A DNA stretch of 64,000 nt from Acinetobacter lwoffii (GTDB lineage Bacteria; Pseudomonadota; Gammaproteobacteria; Pseudomonadales; Moraxellaceae): positions 1-64,000 of the forward strand of contig NZ_JAMXXP010000014.1 of the NCBI RefSeq assembly GCF_024129355.1. The letters are read 5' to 3'. The translations under genes and the position numbers were made by a program. Under the pieces are notes generated by a model. It ran no database searches and had not been told where the DNA came from. It worked only from the letters and a program-made list of their open reading frames with translations. The stretch's first letter is position 1. The number at the start of each line of letters is the position of its first letter. This document shows, piece by piece, positions 18,378 through 27,295 of the stretch.

Positions 18378-18881
18378 GCTTTCTTCACCTTTTTATTGAT
18401 TTTTGTGATTCTTGACTATTTTTCGAGAGTATAGCGGTATTTTTGACCAAAAATTATAGGGAGATATTTTATTAATACTTATTAATTTTATGTTTTTTAA
18501 TGGGAAATCCGTTTGAAAATCATTCGATATCTGCCAGCTAGCTTATTTACTATTTTGAGGAGAATCACTGTATTGATCGAGTTTTGAAGTGAATCAACTG
18601 GCATCATCTACCAGATAAGCTTAATTATGAGAGCCAATTTAGCATGAAAATCACCGCTGCATTTCCCGCCCGATTCTGCCATTTTCCTTTGTACTATTTT
18701 AAAATCGCAGATAAATTCCATTATTTTTTTTAAGTTTTTATGGCTTTGACGGCTTATTTAATTTATTTAAAGTTACTTTTCCAGTACAATGACAACGCTT
18801 AATCCTGTGCTTTTCTTTCGATCAGATACCGAAAATCAAGCCTTTGCATGCCTTTGAAAATTCGCGTGGCCTATAATTGTA
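18378..18881. other. AT-rich divergent spacer before scpA
   Basis: About 500 bp without a supported gene. It is AT-rich with several T-runs, and the only distinct element is TATAAT at 18872-18877. No RNA gene, repeat or convincing open frame is seen. Confidence 0.5.
18872..18877 (+). promoter_or_regulatory. Perfect -10 hexamer at the scpA start
   Basis: TATAAT ends 4 bases before the first ATG of scpA (18882). A good -35 at 16-18 bp is not evident. If used, transcription would begin near 18884, making translation start at the second in-frame ATG (18906) more likely. Confidence 0.35.
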
Positions 18882-19676
18882 ATGACTCAAATTATCCATA
18901 ACACTATGGAATCTGCTCCGCACATTCGGGTTCTGGATGAATGGCAGGATACAATTCCAGAGGATCTGTACATTCCTCCAGCGGCATTTGAAATCTTATT
19001 AGAACATTTTGAAGGCCCACTCGACTTTTTAATTTACCTGATTCAAAAAAACGGTTTTGATCTGTTACAGGTCGATATCGCGCCGATTGCAGCGCAGTAT
19101 TTGTCTTATATGGACGCGATGAAATCCCTGAACATCGAGCTGACGGCCGACTATATGGTGATGGCGGCCTTACTGGCAGATCTGAAATCACGTTTGCTTT
19201 TGCCGAAACCGAAAAGCCTGACTGCGATTGAACAGGATCCAAAACAAGAACTGATTGACCGTTTAGAAAATTATTTAAGAATTAAACAGGCAGCAGAACG
19301 TCTGGGCCAGATGCCGATTCTGGAACGTGACACTTTCACCACCAACGTCAGTTTGGGCGAAATCCAGCAGCCGAATGAAGGCTATTCAAGCGATTTATTG
19401 CGTGATGCCTTGCTTTGTATATTTAACCGTCCTGAACCGGTGATTCATCAGGTGCAACAGGAACCGGTACTGCTGGAAGAACGTATTGCCTATATTGAAA
19501 GTTGTATTGAAACTGGCGCAATACTCAGCTTTAAGGACTTGTTAAAACCGAGCCAAGGCCGTATGGGTATGGTGGTAACCTTTATGGCGGTGCTGGAACT
19601 GACCCGACAACAAAAAATTCAGATTATTGCTACAGGTATTGAAGCCCCGCTCGCAATTCAAGGAGCCAGTCAATGA
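18882..19676 (+). CDS. scpA: Segregation and condensation protein A
   Basis: ScpA is the kleisin subunit that bridges SMC heads in the SMC-ScpAB complex for chromosome condensation and segregation. The 264-residue protein has the N-terminal FEGPLDFLIYLIQKNGFDLLQVDIAPIA region in segments (about residues 43-70) and a C-terminal winged-helix (SFKDLLKPSQGRMGMVVTFMAVLEL). The true start could be 18906, since TATAAT lies just ahead of 18882 and neither ATG has a strong ribosome-binding site. It overlaps scpB by 4 bases. The partner smc is at 42033-45485. Confidence 0.93.
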   Translation: MTQIIHNTMESAPHIRVLDEWQDTIPEDLYIPPAAFEILLEHFEGPLDFLIYLIQKNGFDLLQVDIAPIAAQYLSYMDAMKSLNIELTADYMVMAALLADLKSRLLLPKPKSLTAIEQDPKQELIDRLENYLRIKQAAERLGQMPILERDTFTTNVSLGEIQQPNEGYSSDLLRDALLCIFNRPEPVIHQVQQEPVLLEERIAYIESCIETGAILSFKDLLKPSQGRMGMVVTFMAVLELTRQQKIQIIATGIEAPLAIQGASQ

Positions 19677-20263
19677 CACTCGATCAAAATACGCTGTTAT
19701 CTGCAGAAGATAATCTGCATGAAGTATTAATGCAGCTTGAAGCCATTATTTTTGCCAGCGACTCTGCGGTTTCATTGGCTCGTCTGAAAGAAGCTTTTCA
19801 AGATCGCTATAGCAAGCAGGAATTACGTCAGTATTTACAACAACTTTCCATGCTGATGCATGGCCGTTCAATCGAACTGATTGAAACAGCACAAGGTTAT
19901 CGTTTTCAAGTGCGTGCAAAATATCGTAATATTATTGCACAGACCTGGCCTGAGCGACCGGCTCGCTTGTCGCCTTCATTACTAGAGACGCTTGCGGTGA
20001 TTGCTTATCACCAGCCAGTGACCCGAGCGGATATTGAACAAATTCGTGGTGTCACGAATAACAGTCAAAACTTGCGTACGCTGTTTGACTGGAACTGGAT
20101 TAAAGAGTCTGGATTTCGTGAACTCCCTGGAAGACCTGCGTTGTTAATGACAACGCCACAATTTTTAAATGCGTTTGGCCTGAATAGTTTGGGCCAATTG
20201 CCTCCCCTGCAGGATGCCAAGGAAGCTTTTATGGCCCTCGATGCGAATGCACCGAAGTCATAA
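19673..20263 (+). CDS. scpB: Segregation and condensation protein B
   Basis: ScpB dimers bind the ScpA kleisin and regulate SMC ATPase activity. The 196-residue protein has two winged-helix domains; the second carries the family signature LAVIAYHQPVTRADIEQIRG and GRPALLMTTPQFLNAFGL. It overlaps scpA by ATGA, so the two are translationally coupled and likely made in a fixed ratio. Confidence 0.95.
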   Translation: MTLDQNTLLSAEDNLHEVLMQLEAIIFASDSAVSLARLKEAFQDRYSKQELRQYLQQLSMLMHGRSIELIETAQGYRFQVRAKYRNIIAQTWPERPARLSPSLLETLAVIAYHQPVTRADIEQIRGVTNNSQNLRTLFDWNWIKESGFRELPGRPALLMTTPQFLNAFGLNSLGQLPPLQDAKEAFMALDANAPKS

Positions 20264-20304
20264 ATAGGTGAACTGTTGATAATTATTTCTAAGGTTATGC
20301 TGTC

Positions 20305-21357
20305 ATGAGTGAAAAGTTACAAAAGGTGCTTGCACGCGTTGGTTTGGGTTCTCGCCGTTATATGGAAGAAGTCATTGCCGCGGGTCGTGTAAGTGTCAAC
20401 GGGCAAATTGCCCAAGTGGGTGAACGAATCGAACCAGGTGATGAGCTTCGCATCGATGGTCGTAAAGTTGCCTTCCAGATTGAAGACGAAATCCGTCGTC
20501 GTGTCATTATCTATTACAAGCCTGAAGGCGAGATCTGCTCACGTAGCGATCCTGAAAACCGTCCGACCGTGTTTGAACAGCTGCCTGCTATTCCGGGCGA
20601 TCGCTGGGTGATGGTCGGTCGTCTGGATATTAACTCCACCGGTCTACTCTTGTTCACAAATGATGGTGAACTTGCGAATCGCTTGATGCACCCATCGAAT
20701 GAAATCGAACGTGAATATGCAGTTCGTGTCATGGGTGAAGTAACGCCACAAATTCGTAACAACATGCTTAAAGGCGTGGTGCTAGACGATGGTCCGGCAA
20801 AATTCGAATCTTTCTCTGAACTGGGCGGTGACGGGATCAACCGTTGGTTCCAGGTCGTGGTGAAAGAAGGTCGTAACCGTGAAGTACGTCGTATCTTTGA
20901 ATCACAAGGCCTGAAAGTCAGCCGTCTACTGCGTACCCGTTATGGTACTGTGATTTTGCCACGCGAACTGCGTACCGGTCGCTGGATTGAACTGGATAAA
21001 AACGATATCGACAACCTGACCAAAGCTGTGGAATTGAAGCCACGTCAAGGTACAGGCTTGTTTGGTATGGCGAAACGCCGTAACGAGCGTATGCAAGACA
21101 AACCGATGGCTGCGCGCCGTGGCGGTTTCTTGCGTCAGCAACGTCGTGACAGTGATGAGCAACCACAAAATAATACTGGCCGTGAGCGTCGTGATGACAA
21201 TGCTTATGGTCGTCGTGACAGAGCTGAAAACCAGAATGGCACTCAGTTTGTACGTCGTGAAAACCGTCCTGATCAAGGTTTCGGCCGCCGTGAAGAGCGT
21301 GATGAAAATGCGCCGCGCCGTCCATATGGCGTCAACAAAGGCTTTAAAAAGTTTTAA
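20305..21357 (+). CDS. rluB: 23S rRNA pseudouridine(2605) synthase
   Basis: RluB makes pseudouridine 2605 in helix 93 of 23S rRNA. The 350-residue protein has an N-terminal S4 RNA-binding domain (about residues 1-60), and the catalytic aspartate is Asp108 in GRLDINSTGLLLFTNDG. The last 100 residues form a low-complexity tail rich in Arg, Asp, Asn and Gln with many RRD/RRE steps. It follows scpB by 41 bp, as in many Gammaproteobacteria. The closely related RluE/RluF are shorter or lack this arrangement. Confidence 0.92.
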   Translation: MSEKLQKVLARVGLGSRRYMEEVIAAGRVSVNGQIAQVGERIEPGDELRIDGRKVAFQIEDEIRRRVIIYYKPEGEICSRSDPENRPTVFEQLPAIPGDRWVMVGRLDINSTGLLLFTNDGELANRLMHPSNEIEREYAVRVMGEVTPQIRNNMLKGVVLDDGPAKFESFSELGGDGINRWFQVVVKEGRNREVRRIFESQGLKVSRLLRTRYGTVILPRELRTGRWIELDKNDIDNLTKAVELKPRQGTGLFGMAKRRNERMQDKPMAARRGGFLRQQRRDSDEQPQNNTGRERRDDNAYGRRDRAENQNGTQFVRRENRPDQGFGRREERDENAPRRPYGVNKGFKKF

Positions 21358-21373
21358 TTAAGATAAATAAAAA

Positions 21374-21394
21374 AGTCAGGCACATTGCCTGACT
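21374..21394. terminator. Bidirectional intrinsic terminator (rluB / peptide ABC operon)
   Basis: AGTCAGGCA and TGCCTGACT form a 9-bp perfect stem with a CAT loop, with A-run and T-run flanks. It ends rluB from the left and the six-gene minus-strand peptide operon from the right. Confidence 0.92.
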
Positions 21395-21411
21395 TTTTTA
21401 TGCCTTATGCA

Positions 21412-23148
21412 TCAGGCACTTTGTGGAATCCCTTGCGGGATAGCACCGATTAAACGCTTGGTATATTCATGCTGTGGAGATTGATACAATTCATCTGAAT
21501 TGGCGATTTCCACCAATTCACCATGATTCAGCACCATGATCTGATCTGAAATATATTTCACTACCGACAAATCATGTGAAATAAAGATATAGCTGAGTCC
21601 GAATTCATCCTGCAAATCTTGCAGTAAATTCAGCACCTGCGCCTGTACTGAGACATCCAGTGCCGAGACCGATTCATCGCAGATCAAAATCTCGGGTTTT
21701 AAGGTCAGGCAACGTGCAATCGCAATTCGCTGACGCTGACCACCTGAAAACTCATGCGGGTAACGATAAAAAGCCTGTGCAGGCAAGCTGACCCGCTCCA
21801 ACAGATCCAAGGCCATTTGTTTGCGCTCTGCATCATCCTGACCAATTTTATGAATCTGCATCGGTTCCATCAGGATTTGTCCAACAGTAAAACGTGGATT
21901 CAGCGAAGCATAGGGATTCTGAAAAATGATCTGGATTTTACGTTGATACTGGGTAAATTCCTTTTCCGACATGTCCAAAATATCCCGCCCCTGAAACAGT
22001 GCCTTACCACCTGTAGCCTGTTGCAGACGCATCAGTAATAAACCGATGGTGGTTTTACCCGAACCGGACTCCCCGACCAGCCCCAAGGTTTTTCCTTTGG
22101 CCAGCTGGAAAGAAACTCCTTTTACTGCCTGAAATTCATCTTTGCCAAACAGTCCTTTACGACTATAAAAAGATTTCTTCAGATCCCGTACATCCAGAAT
22201 AATTTCCTCTCCACCCTTTAGCCCACGTGAACGTTGCGGAAGCTGAGTATTCAGACGGATATCTTCTAGCCAGGTTGAGCCATCCTGTTTCATAAAATCG
22301 CTGATCATCGGCAAACGTAACGGACGTTGCGACAATTGTGGACGGCAGTGTAACAAGGCTTTGGTATACATGTCTTGAGGCCGGTCCAGCACCTCCCGAA
22401 CCGGACCCTGTTCACGGATTTCCCCATGACGCATTACAATCACCTGATCAGCAATTTCACCAACCAATGCCAGATCATGGGTAATAAACAGCATCGACAT
22501 CTGGCGACGTTGCCGCAGCGATTCCAGCAAGTCCAGAATCTGCTTTTGAATAGTCACATCCAGAGCTGTGGTCGGTTCATCTGCAATCAACAGTTTAGGT
22601 TCACAGGCAATGGCCATGGCAATCATGACCCGTTGTTGCTGTCCACCGGAAAGCTGCCCCGGATAGGCATCGATTTTAGTTTCTGGCGTAGGGATACCCA
22701 CTTCTTTGAGCAGTTCCAGAGTACGTTGACGTGCCTGTTTTTTATTCATGCCCAAATGTAGTTGCAGGATTTCTGCAATCTGCATGCCTACCGTAAATAC
22801 CGGATTTAGCGAAGACATCGGCTCCTGAAAAATCATGGCAATGTCTTTGCCGCACATCTGGCGCATTTCACGGGTTTTAAGCTTGAGCAGGTTTTTCCCT
22901 TCAAAGATGATCTGGCTATCTTCTGAAATACGTGCGCTTTCTGCCGGAAGCAGGCCCATAGTGGCGAGGGAAGTAACCGACTTGCCACTCCCCGATTCAC
23001 CTACCAGTGCAACCGTGGTATTAGCCGGAATCTCGAAAGAAACCCCTTTTACGGTCTCAATATATTCTTTATTTTCACCTTTAAAACTGACTCGCAGATT
23101 TTCTACGCGAAGTAACGCAGGTGCTGTGCTTGGATTGATTTCAGACAT
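21412..23148 (-). CDS. Peptide ABC transporter ATPase, two nucleotide-binding domains fused (YejF-like)
   Basis: A 578-residue double ATPase powering the two permeases upstream. Domain 1 (about residues 12-270) has Walker A GESGSGKS, signature LSGGQQQR and Walker B LLIADEPT. Domain 2 (about 315-570) has GESGSGKTT, FSGGQRQR and LICDESVSALD. In the second Walker B the usual Pro after the catalytic Glu is Ser. The layout matches YejF/GsiA-type importers of oligopeptides or peptide antibiotics. It is last in the operon, 10 bp after the permease and just before the terminator. Confidence 0.9.
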   Translation of the reverse strand: MSEINPSTAPALLRVENLRVSFKGENKEYIETVKGVSFEIPANTTVALVGESGSGKSVTSLATMGLLPAESARISEDSQIIFEGKNLLKLKTREMRQMCGKDIAMIFQEPMSSLNPVFTVGMQIAEILQLHLGMNKKQARQRTLELLKEVGIPTPETKIDAYPGQLSGGQQQRVMIAMAIACEPKLLIADEPTTALDVTIQKQILDLLESLRQRRQMSMLFITHDLALVGEIADQVIVMRHGEIREQGPVREVLDRPQDMYTKALLHCRPQLSQRPLRLPMISDFMKQDGSTWLEDIRLNTQLPQRSRGLKGGEEIILDVRDLKKSFYSRKGLFGKDEFQAVKGVSFQLAKGKTLGLVGESGSGKTTIGLLLMRLQQATGGKALFQGRDILDMSEKEFTQYQRKIQIIFQNPYASLNPRFTVGQILMEPMQIHKIGQDDAERKQMALDLLERVSLPAQAFYRYPHEFSGGQRQRIAIARCLTLKPEILICDESVSALDVSVQAQVLNLLQDLQDEFGLSYIFISHDLSVVKYISDQIMVLNHGELVEIANSDELYQSPQHEYTKRLIGAIPQGIPQSA

Positions 23149-23158
23149 CGTTGCGCTC

Positions 23159-24310
23159 CTATTTCAGTTTTGGATCTAATGCATCACGGAGTGCATCGGT
23201 AAACATCGAGAAAGCAGTCACCAATACCGCCATGGCGATTGAGGCTGCCGCCAGTTGCCACCATTTACCCAAAATCAGCTCGCTTTGCGCTTCATTTAGC
23301 ATACTGCCCCATGACACTACCCCGATAGGCACACCGAAACCAAGAAAGCTCAAAATGACTTCAGACTTGATAAATGCCACCACCAAAATAGACATCTGTA
23401 CTAGGGCAATATGGCTGACATTGGGAAAAATATGGACAAACATACGACGCATATTGCTCACGCCAATCGCCTTGGCAGCCAGCACATATTCACGTGCCGT
23501 ATGTTTCATGTATTCGGCACGAACCAAACGGAAGACCCCGGTCCAGCCAGTCAGACCTAAAATCAGGATGATTGATAAAATACCTTTTTGTTGTAACACT
23601 GCGGCAATCGCCAAAACCAGCAACAGATAGGGAATCGAAGTAAAGATATTATAAAACCAGTTGAGAAGATCATCGACCCAGCCACCAAAGTAACCTGCTA
23701 TTGCACCCAGTGCAGTTCCAATCAGTACAGCGACAAAGGCTGCAATCAGTCCAACCAGAATCGAGGTTTCAGCCCCCTTGATGGTTTTCTGTAAAACATC
23801 CTGTCCCCATTTATCGGCGCCGAAGACCAGACTTTGCTTGAGTTCCCCACTTTCATCCATCAGCTGGCCGCCGAGCTCCTGATTAATGGCCTTCATGTCT
23901 TCTGCCAGCGGATCGACCACTCCATAATAATCGATGCCTGCACCAGCACCCTGCTCAGCAGCAATTTCAGCATTCAATTCAGCAATGACATCTTTTAAAG
24001 GATCAACTGGATTGACTGGTAGAGGTACAGATTCTGCGCCCTGCTCTGTATCAGATACAGCCGGAACTGGCGCTGCACTGATAAAACTCGGCGGTGCATA
24101 GCTGACCGCCACTTCTTTATTCCAGTCTTTGGCAATCAGGCCGCTCATTGACAGTACCAGCAGCAGCAGATAAAACAGCACCACATACAGGGAAAACATG
24201 GCAATCCGGTCACGTTTCAAACGGCGCATGGCCAGTTGCCATAATCCTGTTGAAGCCGATTCAGGTGCTGCTTCAGCCGCTTGTTCTTTTTTAAATATCG
24301 CACTCAGCAT
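23159..24310 (-). CDS. Peptide ABC transporter permease, DppC/YejE-type, with a periplasmic insertion
   Basis: The 383-residue inner-membrane permease has an N-terminal helix (about 35-55), then a long soluble region (about 60-135, Pro/Ala/Glu-rich), then the BPD_transp_1 core with the EAA loop containing EYVLAAKAIGVSN. The insertion precedes the usual LVFGADKWGQDVL segment that leads into the core, so it should lie in the periplasm. YejE and related permeases also carry a longer first loop, which supports the Yej-like assignment. It lies 7 bp downstream of the partner permease. Confidence 0.88.
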   Translation of the reverse strand: MLSAIFKKEQAAEAAPESASTGLWQLAMRRLKRDRIAMFSLYVVLFYLLLLVLSMSGLIAKDWNKEVAVSYAPPSFISAAPVPAVSDTEQGAESVPLPVNPVDPLKDVIAELNAEIAAEQGAGAGIDYYGVVDPLAEDMKAINQELGGQLMDESGELKQSLVFGADKWGQDVLQKTIKGAETSILVGLIAAFVAVLIGTALGAIAGYFGGWVDDLLNWFYNIFTSIPYLLLVLAIAAVLQQKGILSIILILGLTGWTGVFRLVRAEYMKHTAREYVLAAKAIGVSNMRRMFVHIFPNVSHIALVQMSILVVAFIKSEVILSFLGFGVPIGVVSWGSMLNEAQSELILGKWWQLAAASIAMAVLVTAFSMFTDALRDALDPKLK

Positions 24311-24317
24311 AATTCAC

Positions 24318-25256
24318 CTACTTCAACTGTACACGCGGATCGACCCATTTATAGATCAGATCGGCAATCAGGTTGAATATCATGGTCGCAGCAGCGACAT
24401 AGACCGTAATGGCTTTAATCACAGGAAAATCGGAACGTTCTACCGCAATAATAACTTCACGGCCAATTCCCGGAATACCAAAAAAACGTTCGATCAGGAA
24501 AGCACCGATCAGCAGTGCCGGAAGTCCTGCCATCACATCGGTAATAATCGGAATCGAAGCATTGCGCAAGACATGCACGCCCATGATACGGTTTTCACCC
24601 AGGCCTTTGGCACGCGCAGTACGTACATAGTCCTGATTGACTTCATCCAGTACAAAACTACGATACAGGCGTAGTGTTGGTGCGATACTTACCACCAACA
24701 TAATCAGCACAGGTAACAAGGCATATTTGAAAAGATTATCGGCAAAATTATCGCTCCAGCCCTGTACCGGGAACCAGCTCAGTTCATAGGCCAGGAAATA
24801 TTGGAACACGATGATGTAAACCAGAATACTGATCGACATACCGATCGTACACAGCATCATGATCATGCGATCTGTCAAAGAACCACGAACCGAAGCCACA
24901 CCCAAAGCCAAAATGATAGAAATAATAGTTTGCAGAATGGTCAGTGGAATCAGAATGGTCAGTGAGGGCCCCAAACGGGTGGTGATAATCTGTGCCACCG
25001 ATTCTCCGGTACTCCAGCTCACCCCATAATCAAAGGTTAAAATCTGCTTGATAAAGATCCAGAGTTGTACGTAATACGGTTGATCCACACCCAGTTGCTG
25101 ACGGATGTTTTCAATCTGTTCCGCATTGGCCATTTTACCGGCCAGAATATAGGCAGGGTCTCCGCCTACCCAGTTAAACAGCAGGAAAATCAGCAAAATC
25201 ACCCCGAGCATGGTCGGGATCATTTGCCAAAGCCGTCGAATAATATATGCCAGCAT
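24318..25256 (-). CDS. Peptide ABC transporter permease, DppB/YejB-type
   Basis: The 312-residue protein has about six membrane helices, the N-terminal MLAYIIRRLWQMIPTMLGV typical of DppB/OppB/YejB, and the EAA loop with DYVRTARAKGLGE. It pairs with the following YejE-like permease to form the channel. It lies 12 bp after the M3 peptidase gene on the same strand. Confidence 0.9.
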   Translation of the reverse strand: MLAYIIRRLWQMIPTMLGVILLIFLLFNWVGGDPAYILAGKMANAEQIENIRQQLGVDQPYYVQLWIFIKQILTFDYGVSWSTGESVAQIITTRLGPSLTILIPLTILQTIISIILALGVASVRGSLTDRMIMMLCTIGMSISILVYIIVFQYFLAYELSWFPVQGWSDNFADNLFKYALLPVLIMLVVSIAPTLRLYRSFVLDEVNQDYVRTARAKGLGENRIMGVHVLRNASIPIITDVMAGLPALLIGAFLIERFFGIPGIGREVIIAVERSDFPVIKAITVYVAAATMIFNLIADLIYKWVDPRVQLK

Positions 25257-25268
25257 CGCTTGCCTTCC

Positions 25269-27275
25269 TTAATTTTTTCCAGAGATTTCATTAAAGAAAG
25301 CTTTGCTGTCCGGATCACGACCCAAGAAGTCTTTCACCATTTGCTCGCCATGCTTTTGACCACCTTGAGCCAGGACCGTATTGCGATAATGCGCACCGAC
25401 TTTCTTGTCCATCAGCTGATCGCCAAAGGAGGAAAGCATATCCAGGGCAATGACCTCAGACCACATATAGCTGTAGTAACCTGCCTGATAGCCGCCCATC
25501 AGATGCCCGAACTGTCCCGGGAACTGCTGACCGTTAACATAACCCAAGGCAGTTTTACCTTCCATATCCTGCCAGAGTTTTAAAGGCTCAATGTTTTTTG
25601 CATCTTTACCATGCAGGGCCATATCATATTGGGCATATAAAGCCTGACGGGCATAATGCAGGCCTCGGCCGTAATTCTTCACATTTTTTAAGCGCTCAGT
25701 CATGGCAGCATCCACACGAGGACATGCCGGCTCACAGTAATCCGCTACTTTTGACAAGGTTTCCAGACGGCGTGCCCACTCTTCATACATCTGTGACGGC
25801 GCTTCAACAAAGTCACGCTCTACCGAGGTACCAGACTGTTCTGTATAGCGGGTTTTCGATAGAATCCCGTGCAAGGCATGACCCATTTCATGCACAAAGG
25901 TTTCCAGTTCGTTGCTGTTCAAGCCCTTACGGTTAAAATTGGTCACCAGTACTGATACTGGACGACGCTGATTCAGGGTACTGCCGCCATAAGCTCCCCA
26001 GACAGCTGCATGCCCATATTTGCCTTCACGCGGGTATTTATCGACATATAATCCGCCCAGAAATTCGCCCGTAGCTTTGTCATGTACCGCATAATATTCC
26101 ACTTCATCATGCCAGGCCTTGACTTTCACCGGCTTGAACTCAATGCCATAGAGTTCCGAAGAAATAGCGAATAACCATTTTTGCGATGCTTCTGTCGGGA
26201 AATAATCCCGTAATTTTTCCTGGTCTACCTTGTATTTGGCCTGACGCAGTTTTTCACTCCAGTAACCCTGATTCCAGCGTGTAATTTCTGCTTTCTCTAA
26301 TGGAACTTTTAAAGTTTCAGCCTTGAACTGACGTAATTGTTCTACATCCTGCTTTTCTAGAGGTGCAACTTTGGCATAAACCTCATCCAGAAAACCGTTC
26401 ACTGCTTCCGGAGTTTTGGCCATGCGGAATTCAAGCGCAGAATGGGCATAGCTTTCCTTGTCAAAAAGTTGTGCCATTTCATAACGCAGATCAATGGCAT
26501 TTTTCATGAATTGCAGGTTTTGTTCGGTCCCGCGACGCGTGTAAGCAGTCTGGTAACGTTTGCGTGCTTCATCACTTTCTGCCAGCTCCATAAAAGGCTG
26601 GTATTCCGGATAATCAAAGCCAAGCAGATAATTGCCCTTTTCATTTTTCTTTAAATTTGCGATGTAACTTTCTGGCAGGCCTTTCATTTCAGCTGGAGTA
26701 AATTCAACTTTTTCAGGGTTATCCCGCACATTTTTGGAAAAATCCTGCCCCAGTTTGGTACTTTCTTCAATAATTTCTTTCAGTCGTTTCTGTTTTTCTG
26801 CACTGAGTTGTACCCCGGTGTTTTCAAACTGTTCCAGAATATCTTCTAAAAATTTCTGATCAATCGGATCGCTGGCTTTCAGTTTCTTGAACTGGGCATA
26901 CAGTTTAGGATTCTGATACAGGGTGGTCTGGTATTTGCTGATTTTAAGTTCACAGTCATCGGCTGCCTGACGCAATGCAGGATCCGGATCGACATTACTA
27001 TATAGTCCTACTGCAGCACCGAAATCCCGGGCTTTGGCATGCAACTCATCCCATTCAGCCAGATAAGGCCCTGCCTTGGCTTTATTTTTAATTTTCTTAT
27101 TTTCAAATATCTGGATATCTTTTTGCATGGAAGCCAGACTGGCATCACATAAAGACGGAATTTCTGCAGCCTTGAACAATGGCAGCAGCTGTACTTGGGT
27201 ATCTGCCGCTAAACCTTGATATCCCCCCATCATCATTAAACATAAGGTACTTAATTTTAAAGATTTTGATTTCAT
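25269..27275 (-). CDS. M3-family oligopeptidase with a signal peptide
   Basis: The 668-residue zinc peptidase has the M3 catalytic motif HEMGHALHG (zinc ligands His, His and a downstream Glu in the EAPSQMYEEW helix) and the thimet-oligopeptidase-like body. Unusually it starts with a signal peptide (MKSKSLKLSTLCLMMMGGYQ, then GLAAD) and has several cysteines outside the core (DYCEPACP), suggesting export and disulfides. ATG at 27275 is chosen because GGAG sits 6 bases before it and directly abuts an earlier ATG at 27281. It lies between the binding proteins and the permeases, so it probably trims oligopeptides in the periplasm before import. Confidence 0.88.
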   Translation of the reverse strand: MKSKSLKLSTLCLMMMGGYQGLAADTQVQLLPLFKAAEIPSLCDASLASMQKDIQIFENKKIKNKAKAGPYLAEWDELHAKARDFGAAVGLYSNVDPDPALRQAADDCELKISKYQTTLYQNPKLYAQFKKLKASDPIDQKFLEDILEQFENTGVQLSAEKQKRLKEIIEESTKLGQDFSKNVRDNPEKVEFTPAEMKGLPESYIANLKKNEKGNYLLGFDYPEYQPFMELAESDEARKRYQTAYTRRGTEQNLQFMKNAIDLRYEMAQLFDKESYAHSALEFRMAKTPEAVNGFLDEVYAKVAPLEKQDVEQLRQFKAETLKVPLEKAEITRWNQGYWSEKLRQAKYKVDQEKLRDYFPTEASQKWLFAISSELYGIEFKPVKVKAWHDEVEYYAVHDKATGEFLGGLYVDKYPREGKYGHAAVWGAYGGSTLNQRRPVSVLVTNFNRKGLNSNELETFVHEMGHALHGILSKTRYTEQSGTSVERDFVEAPSQMYEEWARRLETLSKVADYCEPACPRVDAAMTERLKNVKNYGRGLHYARQALYAQYDMALHGKDAKNIEPLKLWQDMEGKTALGYVNGQQFPGQFGHLMGGYQAGYYSYMWSEVIALDMLSSFGDQLMDKKVGAHYRNTVLAQGGQKHGEQMVKDFLGRDPDSKAFFNEISGKN

Positions 27276-27295
27276 ATTCATCTCCAGATTTTTTC

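Noticed and set aside
23151..23630. Plus-strand open frame opposite the YejE-like permease
   Set aside because: Fully antisense to a permease gene with clear motifs; composition is not protein-like.
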